Origin: an uncultured Bacilli bacterium
Lineage (GTDB): Bacteria > Bacillota_I > Bacilli_A > RFN20 > CAG-826
NCBI GenBank assembly: GCA_905235515.1
Contig: CAJOLV010000014.1
Coordinates: 1-32,423, forward strand
Length of the DNA: 32,423 nt
Reading direction: 5' to 3'
In this document: piece after piece, positions 26,001 to 32,423 of the stretch
Layout of the letters: the number at the start of each line of letters is the position of its first letter
How positions within the stretch are numbered: position 1 is the first letter of the stretch
Program-made: the position numbers and the translations under genes
The notes under the pieces: generated by a model
The model's database searches: none
What the model was told of the DNA's origin: nothing
The model's input: the letters and a program-made list of their open reading frames with translations, nothing else

Positions 26001-28604
26001 ATGCGAAAAATAACAATTATCGATGGCAATTCATTGCTCTTTAGAGCGTATTACGCAACTGCATATCCTGGCGTGGAGATTATGCGTAGCCAAGATGGCA
26101 CTCCTACTAACGCTATCTTTGCTTTTAGTAACATGATTAATAAGATTCTTTCTGATGTTAAAGAAGGCGACGCCATTATGGTGGCCTTTGATACTGGAAA
26201 GCCTTCTTTTAGAAAAAAAGAATTAGAAACTTATAAAGCGAATAGAAAACCGGCTCCTGAGGATTTAGTAACACAATTCCCAATTTCTCGTGATTTTTTA
26301 AAAGCTTTAGGTATTTTTCAATTCGAAGAAGAAGGATTTGAAGGTGATGATATCGCTGGTAGCGTCGCAAAATTAGCGGAAAAAGAGGGGTTTGAAGTTC
26401 ACTTATATACATCCGATAGAGACTTCCTCCAATTAGTGGACCCTAATATCTATGTCCACATTATTAAAAGAGGCCTTTCTGATGTCGCGATTATGACACC
26501 AGAAAAAGTCGTTGAAGAATGGGGATTTGAACCGCTCAAGATTATTGATTATAAAGGTTTAAGAGGAGATTCTAGTGATAACCTACCAGGTATACCAGGA
26601 ATCGGTGAAAAAACCGCGGTTAAATTAATTCAAGAATATGGGAGTTTTGATAATATTGTCGCTAACGCTAGTAATATTACCGGTAAAGTTGGTGATGCTA
26701 TCAAAAATAACGCTGAAATCGGTCGAGTCTCTCGTGATTTAGCAATTATTCTTACTGATTTGGACTTACCATTTACTACTGAAGACCTTGTTTATACTGG
26801 TTATGACTTTAAGGAAATCAATGATTTCTGCCAAAAATATGGTTTAAAACAATTTATCAGCAAAGTTAGTCCAAAATGGAAAAAGAAAGATGTCACTTCT
26901 TTAGAGGATTTTAAACCAGAAGTCATTAATTCATTAAAAGAGATTAATATTCCTAACGAAATTGGTTTTGCAGTTGATTTTAGTGATGATGACTACACTA
27001 ACGCTGATATCTATGGTGTCGCATTTGAAATTAATAATCGCCACTATTACATTCATCTTGGAGATTTAAAAAATGATGAGTTCGCTTTAAGGGTTTTAAA
27101 AGATAAAAATATCAAAAAATATTGTTATGATTTCAAGGCTATTAAAGTTGGTTTAGCCTTCCAAGGCATTGAAATTGAAGGTTGCGTATTTGATTTATTA
27201 ATCGCTTCATATTTACTCGATTCTTCAATTAAGAGTAATCCTGATATCGTCATGAATTTATTTGGAGCGGACCTCTCTAGTAATGAAGATGAGTCGATGT
27301 CATTATTTACATCAGAAAAAGTCGAAAGAACTGCAAAAATCGCTTATTTTGCGAAGAATTTAGCAAAAAAGGTCTATAAAAATTTAGAGGAAGTAAGCGC
27401 TGATACTTTATATGAGAATCTTGAAATTCCTCTAATTAGCACTCTTGCCGAGATGGAAATTGAAGGCTTCCCACTAGATTGGAAAACATTAGAATCCTTT
27501 GGCGTGGAGTTTAAAAAGAATATTGATACATTAAGTGAAGAAATCTATGAACTAGCAGGAGAAAAATTTAATATTGCGAGCCCTAAACAATTAGGAGAAA
27601 TTCTCTTCGATAAATTGCAACTAAAAGGTAACCGCAAAGGCTCAACATCATTTGATTATTTAAAAGAATTAATTGATGAACATCCTATTATTCCAAAGGT
27701 TTTAGAATATCGTAAATATGCGAAATTATTATCCACCTATGTTGATGGGATGAAAGTTCATATTCATAAAGATGGAAAGATTCACGCTAAATTCAATCAA
27801 GCTTTGACCACTACCGGTAGATTATCAAGTAGCGATCCAAACTTACAAAATATTTCTATTCGTGATGAAGAAGGAAAAACAATTAGAAAAGCTTTCTATT
27901 ATCCAAATCATGAATATGAGATTCTTTCTTTAGACTATTCACAGATCGAATTAAGAGTTTTAGCCTCTTTATCTAACTGTAAAGGTCTATTAGATATTTT
28001 TAGAAGTGGTGAGGATATCCACTCCGCTACCGCTAAGACTATTTTTAACCTCGATAGTGAGCCAACAGACCAGCAAAGAAGAAAAGCTAAAACTGTTAAT
28101 TTCGGTATTGTCTATGGCATCTCTGATTGGGGGTTATCAGAACAATTACAAGTATCCGTTTCAGAAGCTAAAAATATTATTTCTAGTTTCTACACTAACT
28201 TCCCAGAAATTGCCACTTTCTTCCAAGGTGTCGTTAATGAGGCATTAAAGAATGGGTATGTTTCTACATTAATGGGGAGACGCAGATATTTAAGAGAATT
28301 GCACGATTCTAATTATCAAACTCGAGAATTCGCTAAACGCGCAGCGATGAACGCACCAATCCAAGGCACTGCTGCTGATTTAATTAAAGCCGCGATGATT
28401 AAAGTAAATCAAAAGATTAAAGAAGAAGGTTTACAAAGTAAAATGGTTCTTCAAATCCACGATGAATTAATTTTCAAAGTCGTGAAGGAAGAAAAAGATA
28501 AATTATATAAATTAGTAAAAGAAACAATGGAAAATGCAATCGATTTATCAATTCCATTAGAAGTAGATGGAGGATTTGGCCTCGATTGGTATAGTGCCAA
28601 ATAG
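26001..28604 (+). CDS. polA: DNA polymerase I
   Basis: Start set to ATG 26001 behind ggaggt (ORF track starts at 25938); 5' nuclease (KGLRGDSSDNLPGIPGIGEKTA) and polymerase (DYSQIELRVLA, RRKAKTVNFGIVYG, QIHDELIF) motifs. Confidence 0.96.
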   Translation: MRKITIIDGNSLLFRAYYATAYPGVEIMRSQDGTPTNAIFAFSNMINKILSDVKEGDAIMVAFDTGKPSFRKKELETYKANRKPAPEDLVTQFPISRDFLKALGIFQFEEEGFEGDDIAGSVAKLAEKEGFEVHLYTSDRDFLQLVDPNIYVHIIKRGLSDVAIMTPEKVVEEWGFEPLKIIDYKGLRGDSSDNLPGIPGIGEKTAVKLIQEYGSFDNIVANASNITGKVGDAIKNNAEIGRVSRDLAIILTDLDLPFTTEDLVYTGYDFKEINDFCQKYGLKQFISKVSPKWKKKDVTSLEDFKPEVINSLKEINIPNEIGFAVDFSDDDYTNADIYGVAFEINNRHYYIHLGDLKNDEFALRVLKDKNIKKYCYDFKAIKVGLAFQGIEIEGCVFDLLIASYLLDSSIKSNPDIVMNLFGADLSSNEDESMSLFTSEKVERTAKIAYFAKNLAKKVYKNLEEVSADTLYENLEIPLISTLAEMEIEGFPLDWKTLESFGVEFKKNIDTLSEEIYELAGEKFNIASPKQLGEILFDKLQLKGNRKGSTSFDYLKELIDEHPIIPKVLEYRKYAKLLSTYVDGMKVHIHKDGKIHAKFNQALTTTGRLSSSDPNLQNISIRDEEGKTIRKAFYYPNHEYEILSLDYSQIELRVLASLSNCKGLLDIFRSGEDIHSATAKTIFNLDSEPTDQQRRKAKTVNFGIVYGISDWGLSEQLQVSVSEAKNIISSFYTNFPEIATFFQGVVNEALKNGYVSTLMGRRRYLRELHDSNYQTREFAKRAAMNAPIQGTAADLIKAAMIKVNQKIKEEGLQSKMVLQIHDELIFKVVKEEKDKLYKLVKETMENAIDLSIPLEVDGGFGLDWYSAK

Positions 28605-28608
28605 ATTT

Positions 28609-30015
28609 ATGCCTGAATTACCAGAAGTTGAAACTGTTAAAAACGTTCTTATTCCAATAGTGAGAAATCAAACTATTAATAGAATAGATGTTTTAAGAAT
28701 GTCCACTATTCATGGAGATATTAAAGAATTTGTTTCAACTTTAACTAATAAAACATTTTTAGACGTCACTCGTATCGGTAAATTTTTAATATTCCACCTT
28801 AGCGATGATGTTGTCATCATCTCTCATTTAAGAATGGAAGGAAAATATTATGAACTATTAGAAGATGAGTCAAACACTAAATATTCTCGAGTTGTCATTC
28901 ATTTAAAGAATGGTCATAAACTTTGTTACGATGATTCTCGTTGTTTCGGGATGATGAAATTATCCACCGAAAAAGAATATCGTCATGTCAAAGATATCGC
29001 TCAATTAGGGCCAGAACCATTTGATATTAAAGATGTGAAATATCTTTTGGATAGGTGCAAAAAATCATCATTGCCAATTAAATCCACATTATTAGATCAA
29101 ACATTAATGACTGGTTTAGGTAACATTTACGCTGATGAAGTCTTATTTGCTAGTAAGATTCATCCACTTACACCCGCTAATAAAATTACAAAGGCCGAAT
29201 GGACCACTATTATAAATAACGCGCAAAGAATATTGCATGAAGCTATTCATGCCGGTGGTTCCACCATCAAGAGTTATCACCCAGGAAAAGATATCGATGG
29301 TAATTTCCAAAGCGCTTTATTGGCCTATGGCCATAAAGGTGAGCGTTGTCCGACCTGTGGAATGATTATGCGCTTTATCAAAGTGGGCGGTAGAGGCACA
29401 ACTTATTGTCCAAAATGTCAAAGACAAAAAGCTGAGAAACTCTCGATTGCTATTTATGGAAGAATTGCCTCAGGTAAATCAACAGTGTTAGAAACATTTA
29501 AAGAAAATGGTTACTACACTATTTCATCTGATGATATTGTCTCTAACTTATATAAGAAAAAAGAAGTAGTTGAACAGATTAATAACGCATTTAATCTCGC
29601 TTTTAAAGATGAGGCAGATAAACAAACCTTAAGAGAATTAATTAGAAAAGATGATAAGAATCGTAAAAAGTTAGAAAAGATTGTCCATCCTTGGGTAAAG
29701 AAGGAAATTGTTAATACAATTAAAACTATTAAGGCTCGTATGATTGTGGTTGAAGTTCCACTTCTATATGAATCTAAGATGGATAATTTGTTTGATGTTG
29801 TTATCGCAGTGGATGTATCTAGTGAAAAACAAATTAAATTCTTGACAAATCGTAATCCAGAAACCGCAAAATCTCTTTTAGAGATTAACGCTAATCATCA
29901 ATTTGCTAAAAATAAAGAAAAAGCCGACTATCTATTGGTCAATGATGCCGGCTTAGATAAATTAAAGAATAAGACTCAAAAAATTATTAATGAGCTACAA
30001 TGTCGCCTAGATTAA
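28609..30015 (+). CDS. Fused formamidopyrimidine-DNA glycosylase (MutM/Fpg) - dephospho-CoA kinase (CoaE)
   Basis: Start MPELPEVET at 28609; MutM motifs TGLGNIYADE and CPTCG...CPKCQ; then, from about 29440 in frame, IAIYGRIASGKST, HPWVKKEI, VVEVPLLYES, NKEKADYLLVND of CoaE. Confidence 0.9.
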   Translation: MPELPEVETVKNVLIPIVRNQTINRIDVLRMSTIHGDIKEFVSTLTNKTFLDVTRIGKFLIFHLSDDVVIISHLRMEGKYYELLEDESNTKYSRVVIHLKNGHKLCYDDSRCFGMMKLSTEKEYRHVKDIAQLGPEPFDIKDVKYLLDRCKKSSLPIKSTLLDQTLMTGLGNIYADEVLFASKIHPLTPANKITKAEWTTIINNAQRILHEAIHAGGSTIKSYHPGKDIDGNFQSALLAYGHKGERCPTCGMIMRFIKVGGRGTTYCPKCQRQKAEKLSIAIYGRIASGKSTVLETFKENGYYTISSDDIVSNLYKKKEVVEQINNAFNLAFKDEADKQTLRELIRKDDKNRKKLEKIVHPWVKKEIVNTIKTIKARMIVVEVPLLYESKMDNLFDVVIAVDVSSEKQIKFLTNRNPETAKSLLEINANHQFAKNKEKADYLLVNDAGLDKLKNKTQKIINELQCRLD

Positions 30016-30877
30016 TTTCTTTACCGGCGACATTTTTAATAATTGAACCGATTTGTTTGGCTCTAATTTCACCTGCTTTACTAGTGCTATATAAGGTCAC
30101 TAATTCATTAACCGTAAAATCACTGGTGATAATTGTGAATAATTTTTTGCTCGCCCTAGTCGAGAGAATTGGGAAGATAATCGCATCTCTAATCAAATCG
30201 GTTTTAACTTCGTTACCAAAGTCATCTAAGACTAAAACTGGAACAGTGCAATATCTATCGAGTTCTCTTTTAAATCTCTCTTTATCTTTAAAATAAAGAT
30301 CAGTTAATTCTGCGATACGTCTATTTGCGTTTGCAAAGATGATTGGTCCTTGTTTATTTTTCGCGATATCAACCGCAATCGCGGTGACCGCAAAGCTTTT
30401 ACCAGTATTAGCCATACCTGTAACATATATCCAATTATTAATTTTATGTCTCTTAAATTGAATATATTTATCGATAATCTCTAACTTTGGTTGATTGTCT
30501 TCAACATCTTTAAATGTGACATCGAGCAAGTCGCTATCAAAATCTCTAATCAAAAATTGATTTTGGAATTCCACTCTTTGGAGGAATTTTTTACACGGGG
30601 AGATTTCTCTATCTACATAGCCATTACGATAAGTCACTCTAGTGCAGAACAAAGGATTCTCTTTTTGACATTTATCAACACCAGGACATTTATCGCAATA
30701 TTTTAAATCCATCACAAAGTCATAGACTTTGGCGATGTTATCTCTGATTTGTTGATCAGTGAGACCTAATTTTGCTAGATATCTAATTGCCTGTGGGCAA
30801 GTTAAGTATTCGCGATACATTTCCTCTAAAATGTCATCACTACTTGTAACGTTTAAGTCGACTTTAATTTTCTCCAT
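29987..30877 (-). CDS. dnaI: Primosomal protein DnaI / helicase loader ATPase
   Basis: 296 aa; WIYVTGMANTGKSFAVTAIA Walker A, VLVLDDFGNE Walker B, Cys-rich N-terminal region CDKCPGVDKC. Confidence 0.9.
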   Translation of the reverse strand: MEKIKVDLNVTSSDDILEEMYREYLTCPQAIRYLAKLGLTDQQIRDNIAKVYDFVMDLKYCDKCPGVDKCQKENPLFCTRVTYRNGYVDREISPCKKFLQRVEFQNQFLIRDFDSDLLDVTFKDVEDNQPKLEIIDKYIQFKRHKINNWIYVTGMANTGKSFAVTAIAVDIAKNKQGPIIFANANRRIAELTDLYFKDKERFKRELDRYCTVPVLVLDDFGNEVKTDLIRDAIIFPILSTRASKKLFTIITSDFTVNELVTLYSTSKAGEIRAKQIGSIIKNVAGKEINLGDIVAH

Positions 30878-32144
30878 TGTTGTCGCCCTCCTCTAATTGT
30901 CTAAGCAAATCTTCTTTATTCAAAATTCTCTTTGGCTCTTCTTTTGTTTCTTCCACAACTGGTAATTCTTCTTGAGACTGTTCATATGTTGGTTTTTTCC
31001 TCTTTGAGGAAACTTTCTTCAAATAGTTCATTGCATCGATTGCGGTTGTAATTCCTTCTCGAGCAACACTACCAGCGATTTTTTCCACGAATGGCTTAGA
31101 TAAGACATTGTCGTTTACTGTGAGAACATAATCTATGATTGCGTTGATAACACTATTTGGTAAACGGAATTTACTTGAGATTGTATTCACTATCATTAAG
31201 TCGCTGATAGATGGTTGTGAACCATTTTGTAAGATGGAAAGATAACGTTTAGGATTAGCTTGCTCCATGATGTTAATCTTTCTAGCTAAATCGGTATTAC
31301 CCGCCATTTCACCATTCAATTTGTTTTTGGCGTGATTTGTTAAAGAGCGATAATTGATTTCTTCCGCAAAGATTTTGGTTATTTGTTCAAAATCTAAACG
31401 ATGATTTTTATCCGCTAACGGGTTGTAATTATTGCGAACTGTATTAGCTGCACTTTCTTCACTCACTCCATACAGAGTAGCGAGTCTTTCAACTTCTTTC
31501 ATATCCTTCTTAGAGAAGGCTTCGGCTTTAATTTGCGATATTTCACTTAATGTTTTGAAGAATAATTCATAGGAGAATCCACTATTGAGCTTAGCGCTTT
31601 GTCTAGTGACAATATTACTATCTCCATTTTCCATTGCCTTTACAAAGGCAGGGTTATCGAAGTCCGGAGAGAACACTTCAATAAATGAGGCTGTGATTTC
31701 TTTCCCTTCGGGACGATTTTTAATTGTGTAAAGAGTTTTAAGTTTATTAGCCTCTGTTTCTCCTATACTTTGTATCAACATTCCATAAAGCAATGTGTTA
31801 TCGAAGAATAATTTAGGAGTCTTTGGAGCGTATAACTCATATTGATAAAGTTTCAAACCCTTTAAATCAGAGACAAATGTCTTTAATAGACCAATGGCTT
31901 CTAAATTCTTTCTCGCATCAACGAACTCACTAGCATTCATCATTGTGCGGTTAAAGAGTATTTCGTGGCTCACTATTGGATTGATTTTTTGATTATCGTA
32001 TTCCGATAGTAAGGTGAAGTATAAACTCACTGCTTTATAACCGATGATTGGTTGATACAAGTTTGTTAATGTCAAACGATCATAATCGGCGATTAATGAG
32101 TTAACACTTACTTCGAGATAGTCTTTTTCTTTTAATATCAGCAT
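30864..32144 (-). CDS. dnaB: Replication initiation and membrane attachment protein DnaB (DnaD-like)
   Basis: 426 aa; LTNLYQPIIGYKAVSLYFTLLSE N-terminus, DnaD-like C-terminal helices; overlaps dnaI start by 14 nt. Confidence 0.87.
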   Translation of the reverse strand: MLILKEKDYLEVSVNSLIADYDRLTLTNLYQPIIGYKAVSLYFTLLSEYDNQKINPIVSHEILFNRTMMNASEFVDARKNLEAIGLLKTFVSDLKGLKLYQYELYAPKTPKLFFDNTLLYGMLIQSIGETEANKLKTLYTIKNRPEGKEITASFIEVFSPDFDNPAFVKAMENGDSNIVTRQSAKLNSGFSYELFFKTLSEISQIKAEAFSKKDMKEVERLATLYGVSEESAANTVRNNYNPLADKNHRLDFEQITKIFAEEINYRSLTNHAKNKLNGEMAGNTDLARKINIMEQANPKRYLSILQNGSQPSISDLMIVNTISSKFRLPNSVINAIIDYVLTVNDNVLSKPFVEKIAGSVAREGITTAIDAMNYLKKVSSKRKKPTYEQSQEELPVVEETKEEPKRILNKEDLLRQLEEGDNNGEN

Positions 32145-32167
32145 ATTTGTCCCTTCATTTGCTCATT

Positions 32168-32196
32168 ATTATCTTAATAATTCCACTACTTTTCAA
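32168..32196 (-). promoter_or_regulatory. Sigma-A-type promoter of dnaB-dnaI
   Basis: Minus strand TTGAAA (32196-32191) - 17 nt - GATAAT (32173-32168); SD gaaggga before ATG. Confidence 0.7.
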
Positions 32197-32219
32197 CGTT
32201 AAAAAACAGGGTCAAAAAT

Positions 32220-32321
32220 TGGGGATAATTTGTCCACATCAGTAAAAATTCAATTTATATATAAATTAACTTCTTATCCACAATAAATAAGGAAGTTTTC
32301 CACATTAAAATTTGTGGATAA
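32220..32321. promoter_or_regulatory. DnaA-box cluster
   Basis: Exact TTATCCACA at 32274-32282 (+) and 32313-32321 (-); one-mismatch boxes at 32220-32228 (-, TTATCCCCA), 32230-32238 (TTGTCCACA), 32296-32304 (TTTTCCACA). Confidence 0.75.
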
Positions 32322-32324
32322 ATA

Positions 32325-32423
32325 TTATGCGAAACGCATGAAATTAATTTCATAATTACCCCAACCCATGACCTTTCTGGTTTTGCCTAGAATATTAGCT
32401 AAATTGATGAAAATACATGAAGA
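32325..32423 (-). CDS. Possible C-terminus of an unidentified protein running off the window edge
   Basis: Open frame ...SSCIFINLANILGKTRKVMGWGNYEINFMRFA* on the minus strand; only 32 codons visible. Confidence 0.35.
   Translation of the reverse strand, partial: SSCIFINLANILGKTRKVMGWGNYEINFMRFA

Noticed and set aside
30000-30296. 98-aa plus-strand ORF opposite dnaI
   Set aside because: Overlaps Walker-motif-bearing dnaI; no independent support.
1-32423. CRISPR arrays, IS elements, prophage genes, riboswitches, rRNA
   Set aside because: No regular direct-repeat/spacer pattern, transposase, integrase, phage structural ORF or recognisable riboswitch/rRNA core was seen.
1-32423. Mycoplasma-type genetic code 4
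   Set aside because: TGA terminates the serine dehydratase gene (6113-6115) and Trp residues in the ORFs are encoded by TGG; standard bacterial code fits.

Overview
Low-GC Bacillota-type chromosomal window using the standard bacterial code (TGA acts as a stop, W is TGG). Most of it is core genome: aldehyde dehydrogenase, fRMsr, TetR regulator with two membrane proteins, hsp20, M18 aminopeptidase, L-serine dehydratase, esterase, plsX-acpP-degV, a minus-strand run (endonuclease I, NCS2 permease, MscS, pyruvate kinase, PlsC-like acyltransferase), flavodoxin, tRNA-Met/tRNA-Ala, cysE, reverse rubrerythrin, HAD hydrolase, ackA-nrnA, dnaE-polA-[mutM::coaE] and convergent dnaB-dnaI. A tRNA-His lies at the left edge. 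I did not find a clear-cut new defence or mobile system. Best leads: (1) an unannotated decayed toxin-antitoxin module beside tRNA-Met/Ala, with a frameshifted antitoxin and a PIN-toxin start truncated after 'MRYYAVI'; (2) an in-frame MutM::CoaE fusion; (3) a DnaA-box cluster just upstream of the dnaB-dnaI promoter; (4) two tandem CIRCE operators on hsp20; (5) a secreted endonuclease I with Ig-like repeats and a Cys-containing 'GCSGS' C-terminal anchor, closely spaced with a nucleobase permease; (6) a PlsC-like acyltransferase with an embedded zinc ribbon and an extra C-terminal domain; (7) candidate leaderless starts for dnaE and cysE. All identifications are by motif recognition and reading; no searches were run.
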